DNA of 64,000 nt from Tetragonia tetragonoides (Eukaryota > Streptophyta > Magnoliopsida > Caryophyllales > Aizoaceae), in NCBI GenBank assembly GCA_038025085.1, contig CM076151.1:5321001-5385000 (forward strand). Direction: 5' to 3'. Below, piece by piece: positions 23,005 to 35,420 of this stretch; the first letter of the stretch is position 1, and every line of letters starts with the position of its first letter. The notes under the pieces were generated by a model, which was given only the letters and a program-made list of their open reading frames with translations, was not told the origin of the DNA and searched no databases. The translations under genes were made by a program, and so were the position numbers.

Positions 23005-24514
23005 ATCATCACCGGTTCTCCCGGTTTCCGGTCACCGTAACAATTTCTCTCACCATCCACGTGCTCCCCACGCGCCACCACCGGAAAATTAAAAAGAAAA
23101 TATATATTTCCGGGGGGAAAAAAAAAGAAAACGAATTTCTGGTTTTTTTCCTCTTTTTTTTCTTTTTTGTGGAGAGAGATTGGGGAAATTTTTAGGGTTT
23201 GAGGAGAAAGAGAGAGATTAACCCTAATGAGAGCGAGGAATGAGTGAGGGGAGGGAAGGCTTCTTAAAGGCAATTGAGATCTGCCCGGGAAAACGACGGG
23301 CAAGATCTGAACCGTTGATGAAGGGAGATTGATGATCGAATGGTCAAGCGGGTTTCTCTCTCTTGCCCGGGTTTGTTGACCGTGCCATCTGTTAAGGACG
23401 GCTGAGATTAAATAAGGTGGACACGTGGAGGGTGATTAGACGTTCGATGATGTGGAAGAAAGAGGGTGAGGGGTTTGGGGTGAATTTGAATTGAATCTGT
23501 CGTGCATTTAGGGTTTGGAGAGAGAGAAGGGCAAAAAAAAATCAAAAACAAAAACGAAAATGAAAAAGGGTAAAAACAAGTGGGGACCACTATGTTTTCT
23601 TTTTTTTATTTTTTTTTATTTTTGAGTTTTCTTTTTGTGTTGCTTACGTGGAAGAAGTCCAACTGGCAGGTTTGAAGTTGTAAGGTCACGCGCTTGTCGT
23701 ATTGGTCAAGGACGCGTGGGCTACACTGTCGTATGAAAAATAAGTTCTTTGGACTGGCCGTCCTAATCCGAGGGAAAAATCCTCAATTTTTCATTCAAAA
23801 GAAAACAAAAAAAGAATATTGAAAACAACCAAACTCCCTCAAATAAAATATCTAAATTTAAATACAAATTTTTTTTTTTTTGCTGACTAAAAAGTAAAGA
23901 ACTTTTATGTACTTTTTATTCCTATGATTCTAATTGTTTTTTTTTTCCCTCTTGGGAGAGAGGTAGTAGGTGGAGGTGACATGAGTTGCAATGTTTTTTA
24001 ACCAATTTATCTAAGTAGATTTACACAATTCTGTTTGGATTGGTTTCACATTTATCTTTTTGAGGACAGGTAATAAATCTATTATCAATTGGATTCTTTT
24101 TTCTTTTGCCTTTTGTTTTTGGTCCAAGGCAATTCATTGGATTTGGGTTTAGATTTTTTTTTTTAAATCAATAAATCGGATAAGGTACTGCGTACGTATG
24201 GCCTTTTTGTTTATTTTGTTGCTACTACGTTTAGTTGGTGTTAAGCAAATAAGTAATTTCGATTTGAATAAAGCAGTTTGAAGTTAAGAGTTATTTTTTC
24301 CATGAAAAATGTGACTTGATAAAAGTTTTTTCACAAGGTACAATGAATATTATGAACGAGATATAGTGTTAGGTCCTATCTTTTCGTCATCATCATTTTA
24401 TTTTCAATTTTATAGCGTACATGTCAATTTTGATATGTAAAATCATCTTTTCCGCTATATTTATAAGTTCAGCTTCATTACATTTTATTAAGAAACAAAT
24501 GGTCTTTAACTTGA
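23005..24514. other. GTE promoter and 5' leader, intergenic
   Basis: From 23005 to about 23240 the minus strand is the leader of the GTE gene; it holds an AAACCCTAA telo-box (23192-23200). Another AAACCCTAAA occurs near 23509-23518. The rest is T-rich intergenic DNA without a gene. Confidence 0.55.
23192..23200 (-). promoter_or_regulatory. Telo-box AAACCCTAA upstream of GTE gene
   Basis: TTAGGGTTT on the plus strand reads AAACCCTAA on the gene strand, about 190 bp upstream of the ATG. Telo-boxes are frequent near the start sites of genes active in dividing plant cells. The role here is inferred. Confidence 0.5.
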
Positions 24515-24741
24515 GGATGAGGTGGGAGCTCAAGTGGTAAGTGCTCCCCCCTCACAACCCAGTGGTCAGGGGTTCAAATCCTCATGTAGGGAGAATAATA
24601 AAAATCTCCTCTACCTTTCTTTGTAGGGAGGGTCTCCTCCTCTACTTGAGCCCGTCGGCCGATCAAAGATGGATTGGCTTGCTCGGCGCGTGTGGTTTGC
24701 GGGCTATTGCATGCGTCCTTGTAGCAAAAAAAAAAAAAATA
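24515..24741 (+). mobile_element. tRNA-derived SINE with poly(A) tail
   Basis: The head has a box A-like GGGAGCTCAAGTGGTAAG and a perfect box B, GGTTCAAATCC (24571-24581). A tRNA-unrelated body follows and the element ends in an A-run (about 24726-24739). It is flanked by the exact 13-bp direct repeat GTCTTTAACTTGA at 24502-24514 and 24742-24754, the target-site duplication. The frame spanning 24541-24798 is not a gene. Confidence 0.93.
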
Positions 24742-25728
24742 GTCTTTAACTTGATTTTAAGGACGATGAGAATATATACAATCAATACTAAATATTAGTT
24801 GGTGAGTGCAACTATTAGTTTTCTGCAAACCAATAACTTGTAGTACATATTGGTTGTAGTATTGAGAGAATATTCAAACGAGTTTTAAAATGTGTAAGCT
24901 AAACTTATTTATTTCGGCGAGAAAATTTATATGCAATCAAATACGAGTACGAGTATCTAGTTAGTAAATTTCTTATGGTCGTACTAATATATTAAGAATG
25001 CAAATAGTACAATAGACATTCTCATTTCAATACTTTGGGTCAAGTCGTGTTTTTAGGTGGTTTCGTTTAATCATTGATGATTTTAGAGACTTTATTTCTT
25101 CTGTTTATTAGTGTAGTCATTTACTCATAGAGAGGCTAATGAGTAAGCTCTTGAGTTTGCGCAAGTTATTTACTCATACAGAGGCTAATGATTAAGCTCT
25201 TGACTTTGTTGCTTCTGTTTGTTCTCCAAAGTGATTAATAAGAAATCAAACTGGAGAATCCAATCAATCAGCACTAATGGCTAATACATCAAGAAGAGAG
25301 AAAATTTGTCACTCTATTTTCGTAAGCCAGTAATCTGATTACAAAGAAGTTCCTATCTTTAAAAAGAAAAAGGGAAAAAAAAAGCAGCAGTAGCATCAAT
25401 CAAACAACCTGAAATGACAAAATATGAATCCTTAAGATGTTAAACTTTCCAACATCCCTAAGCCTAACAAAAATGGAACTCCCTGAATTTGATAGAAGCA
25501 TGCACAGTAAAAGTGTAAAACTACACCAGCACATGAATCCAGCAGCAGAACTTTCGCCACGAAAAGTGTCCCAAATTCAGAGTGTCTTCAAATCTGGATG
25601 GCTTTCCTTTTTCATTGCTATCGTGGCGACAACTATTCAAGTAATCCTCCGTATTGCAACAAATAATTGTCTTCCTGTAGATACATGTAAAAACTGGAGT
25701 TTGCAAAATCCCAACCCCAGACGACATC
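24742..25728. other. Intergenic and POL5 3' UTR
   Basis: No gene is seen. A partial direct repeat with period 49 bp (TTACTCATA and AGAGGCTAATGA at 25121 and 25170) is present. From about 25300 to 25728 the minus strand is the probable 3' UTR of the POL5 gene; the plus-strand frame at 25437-25775 overlaps it and has no domain. Confidence 0.5.
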
Positions 25729-28700
25729 TTATGCCTCTGTTTTCTTCAAAGCAAGAAATGGTTCACCAAGTTTAGATTCACAAGCCGCAAGAGCATCTGG
25801 CTCTAGAGTTTTGAGAAATGATTTAATCAAGTTGTGGGTTGATAAAGTCTGCAAGACCTTAACACAAAATTTCCTTACTTCAGCCTGTCTACACTGCTTT
25901 TCCGGCATATGTGCCACCAGCTCTTTTATCAAGTGACTCATTTTGGACAAATGACCTTTCAAAATCTTCTTCAACGCTTCTGGGGTACTTTCTACTTGGA
26001 GTGGCTTCAATATTTCCAAAATTAGTTCAAGTGCTTCAACTCGTCGATAATCAGACTTGGCATCACTACATCTTTCCAGAAAGGTTTCAAAAAGATGCTG
26101 CCCAACCCAAGGCCTTCTCCTGAATATTTCTTTAAAGAACCCGGGCTTCAGTTGGCACTTCTTGTTTGTGAAGTAATTCACCAGGGCGCCCTTGAAAATC
26201 TCAGAAACCCGATCAAGTTCAGCCTCAGGAAATTTCCTTCCATCAATAATCTTCAGGATCCAATATGTCGATTGCTGCGCAAGTGTATTAATCATTTTGT
26301 ACCTGTTCCAGGAAAATGATTGTTTTTTGGGTGGTACATTACCAGTGGATCTCTTTTTCCTGTTGAATGGTCTGGAAGCCAATCGGAGGCTCTTTTCCAA
26401 AAGAGATTCCAAGTTAGAGGATTGCACATCTTCTCCCTTGGGATACTCCTTTGCCTTGAAGATCTTCTTTTGCAAAATTCCCCATATACGTTGTGCAAGC
26501 TGTTCACTACCTTCAGTTGTACTGGGATTTACAAATGCTTGGACCAAGTTTGAATATATAGTCAGAACCCTAGATGAACCTGCATGTGAAAACAAGCAGA
26601 AGCAGTAAGTAACAGAGCAAAAAATTGTTCAGAGATTTCAGTTTGTCTGAATATCAGTATTTAAGAGGATATATTAATTTAATTTAATTCCGTAAACACA
26701 GTCCCCAAGTGAGAGACTCATTTTTCATTCTGGTATTCCTATAAAATAACTTTCAAGCACTCAGTACATAGCTTTATATTCCTATATGCTTTTAAAGTTA
26801 TTTTTCAAAATTTTATTGTTCAAATATATGTCCTGGCTCTTATTGATGTCATGACCTCCTAGCAAGGAGATTAAGTTCATCTCTGAATTACCTGGATTCT
26901 CATGAAGATAAATCTCTAGTAGTGAAAGGACACGTAGCTTAAAAAGGACAAGCTGGGCATGAGCAGTGTCACCCCCAGCTTGGTTCTTCCTCTCCTGAAA
27001 AATCTTCTTAAGATAGGCATCCATTCGGAACATGGCATCATCATCCATGTCTTCATCTGAATCATCATCGCCTTCATCCTCATCATCACCAGAAGCATCA
27101 TGGTTTCCAGCTGCTGCATCACCTCCAACTACAGCCTTAGAGTCATCTATTTGTGCATCAGTCTCACCAGTCTCTGCCATGTCAGAGTCATCAGACTCCT
27201 CGGCCTCTTCAATGTCTAGAAGATCATCATCGTCGTCATCATCACTATCAGCATCCTTATGCCTAGCTGGTTTTAAATCTTTCTTTATAATGCGGAGCAT
27301 CCGAAGCAACCCATCATCAGTAATACTGTCACAAAAGTATCTGAAAACCTGCAAAGCAAATATGGACAGCAGTAAATCAAGTGGACAACGTAATGTCACG
27401 GATTCACATTAACCACGAATAAACAGAACAAGGGTGACTCAAAATATTTCTGCCCCAAAGCCCAAGTGGGGATGGGGCAGGGGAAAGCAGCTGGCAACAA
27501 GTTCATGTCCAGGCTAGGCTGGCAATCCCTAACACGACAACATAACATAACTCAGACACAAATGAAGTTACTGAAAGAAACACAAACAAAACAAGACACG
27601 AACATGTATAGCTCAAAATTGGGATAATTTGATCAATTCATCATAGAATGAGTATTTGCCTTACATGTCACGTATTTCGAATTTTTTTGAGACCAACTCA
27701 AAGTATGACATTGCATAATCAACAAAAACACAAAGATTCCTAGCCCTAGTCCAGGTTGGCAAAAACTAAACACATCAAGCACAGTAACATTGAAACATAT
27801 CTGAATTTGAACCTAGTAGGAAAAGTTCCCCCATTACAAATTATATCTGATGCAAGAAATTACACAATGAGGACCAAACTAATCAAGCTCACCTACTATC
27901 CAGTATGTTGTTCAATAAGATTGATACAATGTCAATAAAAGCAAAAAAAACATCAAATTAAAGTACATGTTCAACATACATTTTGCAAAAACACACAGCA
28001 AAATTCAGTCAAACTGCACAATAAACAATCACTGAACACTTTGCAAAAACACACAGCAAAATTCAGTCAAACTGCACAATAAACAATCACTGAACACTGA
28101 TGCACAATGACACATGAGTCTAACTGCACAACAATTTAATCTTCCAAAGTTAGAGATGATGAGGGTCTTGTTAATCTGAATATTACCAAAATATCTACAC
28201 AAACCAAATGCAAAGAGTTCGTAATCAAGCAATCAAGGTAGTCACCTGCTCAACAGCAGACCGCAGTGGAGCTGATGATTGTGGCAACAATGAAAGCAAT
28301 GTGTCAACTAGGACCTCCATCAGTTCAGGTGAGTCACCATCTTCAGACTCATCCTCCCCAGAAGACTCAAGAAGATCATGCACAGAAAATGCTTTCCGGC
28401 AACAAATTATAAGCTCGGAAGCAGCTTCAGAGAATTCGTCGGGCCGGAGTAGAAGTTGAAGTAGCAACTCAATAAGCAAATACCTTAACGCATGCAGTTT
28501 ATTAGCATCGGCGCTAAGCCCACAATTTCTCTCCTGCAAGCATAAATTTCAAAAGAATTCATAAATATGGAGACAACTAATCTTCACTCATCATAAGATT
28601 CATAACAGACATGATGAAAGAAACTACAGATGACAAACAATAAGGTCTGTTCTCCCCAACTTATTTCTGTTTATTTATGTTCATTTCAACAAACTTCAGC

Positions 28701-31700
28701 AAAGTTCAATAAAATTCAGTAAAATAAACAAAATTCAACAAACTTCAACAAAATTCAACAGTTAAACAAACCAACATACACAGTAGCTATAAAAATCACT
28801 TGAATCAACAAAATTCAACAAAAATTTTGAACAATAAATATAAACAAAAAGAAGTTGGGGAGAACACAAAACAAAAGTCATCCAACAGGAAGTTGTTCAC
28901 CAAATATAAGGAGTATGCCATAAAAAAATGGAAACCAGTATTTCTGTCAGGAAAAGGATCCTAACAAACAACTTCATCCAAACTCCTTCCCCAAATCCAA
29001 TCTCGGGCAGGCAGCACCCCCGCCCCCCCCCCCCCCCTTTGTTTAAGAAGAAATAGGGTCAATGAGGCCTACCTCTCTAGAAAGCCTAGATTCCATGGCC
29101 TGTAATTTCTTGAATGCCTTGTCATCCTCGTTGCTCAAAGGCCGAACGAGGGAGACTGAAGGAATGGTGCACAATGTGCCAAGAAAACGCATGAAATAAT
29201 AGCCAAGGTCATTTGTCTCAAGACCATTTGACACAGCAAGAGGTCCACCGGCTTTTTGGGCATTGGAAAGTAGTAACTGGAGCTGCTCAATACACGTCTT
29301 GGAAAGAGCAATTGAAATGGGTGCTTTCGGCCATGTAAACTTCTCTTCGAGTTCAAAAGATGTCACTTCTGTACCAAGAGATGCAGAAAATAGCCCCTGC
29401 ACAGCTAGGAACTTCAGCACTTCCTTTTGCACCCGAAATTTTGCTTCAGGGTCCAGTGTCAAATACTTTAGGACACCTGGGAGTGACTCAACAATCCAAC
29501 TTTTAAGATCAGCATTGGCAGACCTCTCAGAAGACTCTTTTTCCTCCACTGAACCCATCTCCGAATTGTCATTGTCATCTGTTGTTTGGCTTTGGTCCGA
29601 AGGTTCATCTGAGGCATGATCTTCATCGACAAACATGCTAGTCAACTCTTGAATGAACAACATGCTACCCGATTCAGTTGTGAAGCCTGCCATTAGATCT
29701 TTAATAGTTTTTCTCCGGGTAACAGAATCAAACCTCCCACCACTATGCTTCTGCAGTGCCACAACCACAAACACTCTTCTAATGTCATCAGATCCGACCC
29801 AGTCTGACAATTCTTTGAGAAAATGCTCAGCAACTTTGTGTAGCCAGGACTCCTTGGTCTTCAATATATCCATGAGGCACTGAACAAACTTGTGGGAAAG
29901 AACAATAGGCACACAGGAAGCTGGTAGCCTTGGAAGCATCAGGAGTAAAACATCAAAAGCTAAGTGTTTGCGGTCATGTGATGATGTCAGAATGGATCCT
30001 TCGAGAATCACTTCAGAGAAACATTTGAGGCTCTCTGCAACATCTTCATTAGAAGAGCTAGATCTGCGACTCTTCTTGTGTTTTCTGGTGGAACTCAAAG
30101 TTGAGGCAGCATTTGCATCTTGTAAAACTGACTCGGGTAAGAGAATGTTGATCAGATGAGGCCAGATACCATGAACTCGTGGCTGACAAAATGTAGACTC
30201 CTGCATTTGCCAAGAAATGGAAATATGACACACGGAATATAACTATAGATCAATATATGTCATGCTTCAGTTTCTTTCTTGACAGAATAAATGCAAGGAT
30301 AAATGCAGCAGTAGAACTACCTTCAAGCAATCAGCAAGAGAAGCCAAATGGTCAGCAGTGAAGAGCCTACTAGGGATGAATGGGCAAGGCAAAAGCTTGC
30401 CAAAGATAGTACTATCGGTGGCAATCTTTTCCCTAATTTTCAGTGCTAGAAGCAAAGCATCAGGATTTCCAGGATTAGTGGCTCCTTCAAACCACTCACG
30501 AAGTCCAGGAGCTTCAAGGATATGGTTCATCACAGCTTCCTTGGGCAACTGTAAAACCAGAAGCAACATTACGAAGTGTGAATCATTAAAAAGTTTGAGT
30601 TTTCAACATGGCACATTTGAGCTGTAAAAATCATCAAAACATTGCAGTCCTGTGATGCAAAGATGCCGTAAGAAAAAGTGGCCAACCATCCAACACTCTG
30701 CATGCAAAACATACAATAAGATGAAAAACGCAGCAAAACACAAAGCTAAAACACAAGTGTCATTGGGAGATAAGATTGTAACAGTTAGCTACCAAACTTT
30801 TTAATGATTCAAAATTTGCAGGAACAATTGGTTCCAGAAGTAGATATGTAGACCAAGAGTCGCCGCAGAAAATAGGAACACAACTAATTGAAAGGTGTGT
30901 ATTACACAGTTACTATTTAGGATATCTACAAAAAATGCAAATCATAAAATAAATACGAATGTTCTTCACAACGAACATCAATAAACTTTCAGTTTGTAAA
31001 GTGTCACTACGCAAAACTTACCTACTAACGAGTATACATGGACTAGCACACAACAATCACATTATGTGCAGAATTTTGCATTACAAGAACTCCAAACTGC
31101 AACAGACCCCAATTTCACAAGCCACTATCAGTTCTTGCAAAAAGGGCTGGTGGAAAATATGGAATCACCTACTTTATTTAAGTATAGTAAAAAAAACTGT
31201 TACACAAAAGGAAACAGTAACAGACCATACCAGCAAGTGGAATCCATTTTGATAGGATATTGAGTAACCCACACAAGCCCAGGATAACAAGTATAGTTCA
31301 AGACTAGTCCTTTCTCCGTAGCCCAATAGCAACTATCCATTTACATACAAGGAAAACGTTTTGGCTCATGGCATACTGAGACAACTAACTTAACCATATA
31401 AAGTAGACATGACTCTCACAAAACTTAACAAAGCCTTGAAAAAACGAAGCCCGGAAATGGCAAGGGGAAATAAAGAAGAGTCATTTCAGGATATGGACCA
31501 ATGATGTTACCATTTCAATTAAGTTCAAAAGCACAGCAACAGCTGGGTCTCGCAAGTACTGTCTTTTAGACGCAAGAGAGACTAGATGACTTGTAAATTC
31601 TTTGATGTAGGGAGTATTGCTATCCAAAGCCCACTCTTCTTTTAGCCTCCCTGATCTTGCAAGGGCTCCATAAGCAAAAAGACGGCCTAAAAGACTATCT

Positions 31701-33075
31701 TTTGCTTCCTGCAATTCCACGAGTGAACAAAATGTAAATGTCTGCAACGGGAAATCAAATCCTACCAGGAAAACGGCTATTGCAAAATGTACATATCATA
31801 CCTGGCCTTTCATTGAAGAGGAAACCTCTAATAACTCAACTATCAGTTTTAGCAGTGAATCAACTCTGATCTTCAAATTTGTACTGACCAAAACAGTCAA
31901 GCCCAATGCGAATCCTTGTCTTGCACACTGAGTCAACAAAATAAATCACTCTCATGTCATGAATTATTATGAATATGTAAAAGATGCAAATAAATGCTGC
32001 CCACTAACTCACTAAGCACCTATAGCAAGAGGGAAACTTTCAATCTGTCGCCAAAACCATAAAGCCATCCATTAGTGAATTCTAAAATCAACTGCTGTGA
32101 ATGCAGACTGATTTCCATGATTAAACATAAATTTTAGAGAACAAAGCGTTAAACAGTTCAAAAGACTCAACCAGGTCCTCAAAATTTTCACTATAGCCTC
32201 CAACCCTGCGTCCCTACCCCTCCCGAAAAAAGGAGCAAAAGAAACAATGGATGGCAGTACGGCATTAGGTGTCCTCGAAAGTCTAATTGTACAAAGAAGC
32301 TTTGCAGTAGGCTTCAACCATGCCGTTGTTTGCTTTTTCAAGGAAATAGTCCTTGTGTATGCCATAATTATTAATATTGTATTTATCTCTGTAACACTGT
32401 TGACATCAGGGATAACCTAGATTCATGTGATCTTCAACTACCAGAGAAGGAATGAAATATTACAAATGAGACATAAACAACAGCAATAAATAGTACCTCT
32501 CTTGATGATGAAACACCACGAATAAGCCTTCTTACTGCATATCTTACCGATGGGGCACAGTCATCTAACCCATCTTCCTTCTCAGCCTCCAACTGGAACC
32601 CACCTTGAGCAACTTCGCTATTACCAACCTCGTCATAAGCCTTCTGTACATCCTGCAACTCCACTGCCAATCTCTCAGCAGCTGCTTCTCTTTTGGAGGC
32701 ATCAGCTGAGACCAAGTCACTAAAAACACCAATATGGAACGCAGGCAGACCGTTAGTACTACTTGTAGCCCCATGCTCTTCACTTTTTTCTAGAGAATTT
32801 TCTTCTTTTGGCTTTGTCTCCTTGTTATCTGAAGCACTTCGATGTTTCTCCTTATCCAACATTTTCCTTTTCTTTTTCCTCTCCATGGGCTTAGTCGAGC
32901 TTTGAACTGGGGTCGACGGAGCATCACTACCACCTTTACCATGCCCATCATTGTTCTTATCTCTCTTCCTTTTCTTCTTGGGATCCTTTTTTGTACTCAC
33001 CTTAATAGATTCATCATGTACAACAACATTTACATCCCCCTCCATAGAACTCGATTCTTTTTTCTTGCTTCCCAT
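25729..33075 (-). CDS. POL5: DNA polymerase V / MYBBP1A-like nucleolar rDNA regulator
   Basis: Eight exons on the minus strand: 33075-32497, 31927-31802, 31708-31511, 30548-30321, 30200-29073, 28533-28246, 27348-26892 and 26579-25729. All joins have GT-AG borders and keep frame; the product is 1284 residues, close to the plant family length. The N-terminus is very basic (KKDPKKKRKRDK, ERKKKRKMLDKEKH), a likely nuclear/nucleolar signal. The middle is helical repeat-like (CARQGFALGLTVLV, LLLALKIREK, HGIWPHLIN). An acidic segment follows at about 880-970 (DSDDDDDDDLLDIEEAEESDD), then the conserved C-terminal part (PGFFKEIFRRRPWVGQHLFE, KSDYRRVEALELILEIL). Despite its name, yeast Pol5 and animal MYBBP1A act in rRNA transcription and ribosome assembly, so that is the likely role. 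It is divergently arranged with the PDP-like gene. Confidence 0.93.
27982..28097. repeat. Tandem duplication, 2 x 58 bp, in POL5 intron 6
   Basis: Two adjacent 58-bp units (27982-28039 and 28040-28097) are identical as far as I can read. They begin TTTGCAAAAACACACAGC and lie between exons 7 and 6 of the POL5 gene. Perfect identity implies a recent event. Confidence 0.93.
28646..28868. mobile_element. MITE with about 30-bp terminal inverted repeats in POL5 intron 5
   Basis: The left end TCTGTTCTCCCCAACTT and right end AAGTTGGGGAGAACACA are near-perfect reverse complements, and the match continues through CTGTTTATTTA. The interior consists of repeated TTCAACAAA-type motifs. No open frame exists. 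A target duplication was not identified, so the exact ends are provisional. It is placed between exons 6 and 5. Confidence 0.75.
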
Positions 33076-34125
33076 TCCGATCTACTATGTAGGATTCAAT
33101 GTGAACCTATTAAAACATAATCATTTGCCAGAACATAAATATAGTTTTTTCTATTTCAGATGATTATGAGTATATATCAAACTGAAATACTAACACAACT
33201 AAATGAAGACGAAATACAATAACAAAAAGGGTCGTATGTATCCATCCTAGTGGCCTGGAGTCACATGTTTTCCCCTTCATATTAGAATGTTGGCTCTAGT
33301 TTACACAAAAGCTTTAATTGTTCTTGGCTATGGCCGTATAAGCTAAATATGTATCATTTGCCTTGTGGGTCTCATGTAACAGACTTGGCATGCATTTTTC
33401 ATGGTCAATAATAATATCTCTACCTAATATCAATGGCGGACGGGCAGTTCTCCAAGGGGCTTCCATTGGGGGGGGGGGGGGAATTCTAATTACCTTGCTG
33501 AAAAAAATTTAAATTAAACTAATTATCTCCAAAGGTGCGGAGAACGACTCTTATTTGACCCTTTAACCACTTGAGAAGAGAGAAACTGAGAAAGAGAAAC
33601 GTTTTTTAAGCTCCTATGGCGATGATTTGCAATCTGCTCTGTTGCTTCAGAGTAGGAGATAGAAATAAAGAGAGAGAGAGAGTGTGTCTGTGTGTGTTTA
33701 GGGTTGCAATCTGCTCCTAAGCTTAAACGGCTTGGGCTTAACAACAAAGACGTAAGGGGCTAATGGGCTGTTTAGAAGAAGATATATGGCTGTATCTTTT
33801 TCATGGGGCAGTGAATTACTACACGCCATTGACGGATAACTTCATTCTTTTCCTATACCCAATTGAGTAAAATCAACTTTTGACACAAACCCACAGCTTT
33901 AACAACTCAACAAATTCAGAAAAAAAAAAAAAGTACAAACCCAGAAAACCCTCTACCTAAATCAACGGAAATAAAGAGAACAACAATGCAAAAGGGAATA
34001 AATTTGTGCATAACTATAGATACAAAGTAGAGAAACCATTGCTGTTGAGTTGAGTTACTTACGTGATGATAAAAGAAGAATGGTAATAAAATTCCCAATT
34101 TCTGTTGGCGGCCTCAGAGGAATGA

Positions 34126-34180
<55 letters not shown>

Positions 34181-34260
34181 CAAGGAAAGGGAGAGAGGGA
34201 GGGAGCAAGAGAAGCTGGAGAGAAGAAAGGGAAGGTGGAGATATTAGGGCTCAGTAGGTT
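33076..34260 (-). other. POL5 5' leader with a probable leader intron
   Basis: On the minus strand, a pyrimidine-rich leader (about 34250-34062) ends at CATCAC followed by GTAAGT, and TTTTAATAG precedes GTTCACATTG just upstream of the ATG. This suggests a 5' UTR intron of about 950 bp (about 34061-33110). A G-run at about 33469-33481 lies within it. No coding gene is seen. Confidence 0.6.
34131..34176. repeat. (GA)n microsatellite in POL5 leader
   Basis: A GA run of about 23 units. On the POL5 strand it is a CT tract inside the probable 5' UTR. Confidence 0.93.
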
Positions 34261-34320
34261 TAAGCCCCACAAAGGCCATAATGCCACAACGGGAACAGGT
34301 TGAAACTTTTGAAACTGGCT

Positions 34321-34408
34321 AGGCCCACTTACCCTCATGGCCTCATTACAACGACAAGCTTTGGGTATTAACCACTAGGGAAAAAAAAAAAAAAAGAGAA
34401 AAACCCTA
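34321..34408 (-). promoter_or_regulatory. Site II (TGGGCC) and telo-box-like pair upstream of POL5
   Basis: AGGCCCA at 34321-34327 reads TGGGCCT on the gene strand, and AAACCCTA lies at 34401-34408 on the plus strand. Site II elements next to telo-boxes are a known signature of plant ribosomal protein and ribosome-biogenesis promoters, which fits a nucleolar factor. The putative transcription start is about 70-150 bp downstream. Confidence 0.5.
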
Positions 34409-34554
34409 CGTCGTAGTATAAGACAGTTTTACCATAAAATGATAAAACCGTTAAAGTAGACTCCACTTGAAAATTGAAATCCACTCGAGAATTTCAAACA
34501 AAACTTATCAAATTCAAATAATGGACAAATAGCACAAAATTTTCATATAAAGCG

Positions 34555-34650
34555 TGATACTTGTGAGCAAAATGTGATACCACCGCACATGAAATGTAAT
34601 ACCTCTCGACAAAAAGGTATACCTCATGCATGAGGCCGTTTCATAGAATT
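34555..34650 (-). repeat. Dispersed repeat containing CATGCATGAGG, copy 1
   Basis: Read on the minus strand, the segment GGCCTCATGCATGAGGTAT followed by GAGAGGTATTACA and GGTATCACA resembles 62505-62645, which has GGCCTCATACATGAGGTAT and then several GTGATAC/AATACC motifs. Boundaries and class are unknown; a MITE is likely. Confidence 0.5.
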
Positions 34651-35141
34651 TTTTGCAAATAACGGGATCAGACTTGGAATTGTGTTTGGCTGCTTGTGAG
34701 CTTGATGTATTGAAAATGACACCAGCCATAAAAAACGAATGACTAAACGCGTTCGTGAATTTAAAATATATTGTAGCAAAAATTCTATTACAATTCAAAT
34801 TTTCATTTTCCTATATATATCTATTGTCCAACTAATGATACCTATAATTTTAATTTATATGACTATGTTTTAAGATGAATGAAGGTGAGTGGTGACCCCG
34901 TTAGAAAATGGGCTTAGTGATGGCTCATATGGTGGAAGAAGACAAGCATGACTCCATTCATGTAGAGCTCAACATGTGTCTATATTCACCAACTTTATTC
35001 TAACCATGTGATTTTTGTTAATAACTCACCATTACTTTTAAAAGAAAATCACATTGTCTATTATGAAAAGGTTTTATACAAGTTTTGTAAATGAAAACAA
35101 TCTATCACGGAGCATAAACAAGGTAAAAACTAATCGCATAA

Positions 35142-35420
35142 GGCTCTGTTTGATTTAACTTAATTTCACTTAAATTTAGTTTATTCAGTTCAGTTCAGTT
35201 CGTGTGTAACTTTATCACCCATATAATTTTTGATTCAAAAATAATTTTATTATGATAACTATGTCATCAGAAAGATCTCAAAGCATACTTTCAAATGATT
35301 CGAATATTGACTTTGTTTGGACGAATTTTAAATAGTTAACCACCAAGTTAAAAAAAATAAATTTATTTTAATTTAATTCAGTTCATTTCAGCTTAGTTCA
35401 GGTAAATCGAACGGAGTGTA
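35142..35420. mobile_element. Probable MITE (CTCTGTTTGATTTA inverted ends)
   Basis: The left end GCTCTGTTTGATTTAACTTA is loosely inverted at the right end (TTCAGGTAAATCGAACGGAG). The interior has CAGTTCAGTTCAG and TTCAGTTCATTTCAG repeats. The sequence resembles the element in POL5 intron 5. It is AT-rich and non-coding, and the exact borders are uncertain. Confidence 0.55.

Noticed and set aside
27032..27412. Ser-rich plus-strand frame at the POL5 acidic region
   Set aside because: It is the reverse of the Asp/Glu codons of POL5 exon 7 and carries no independent signal.
29018..29038. C/G homopolymer runs (also 18306-18320, 33469-33481, 54549-54563)
   Set aside because: Long G/C runs near AT-rich DNA could be real or sequencing artefacts; nothing functional can be claimed.
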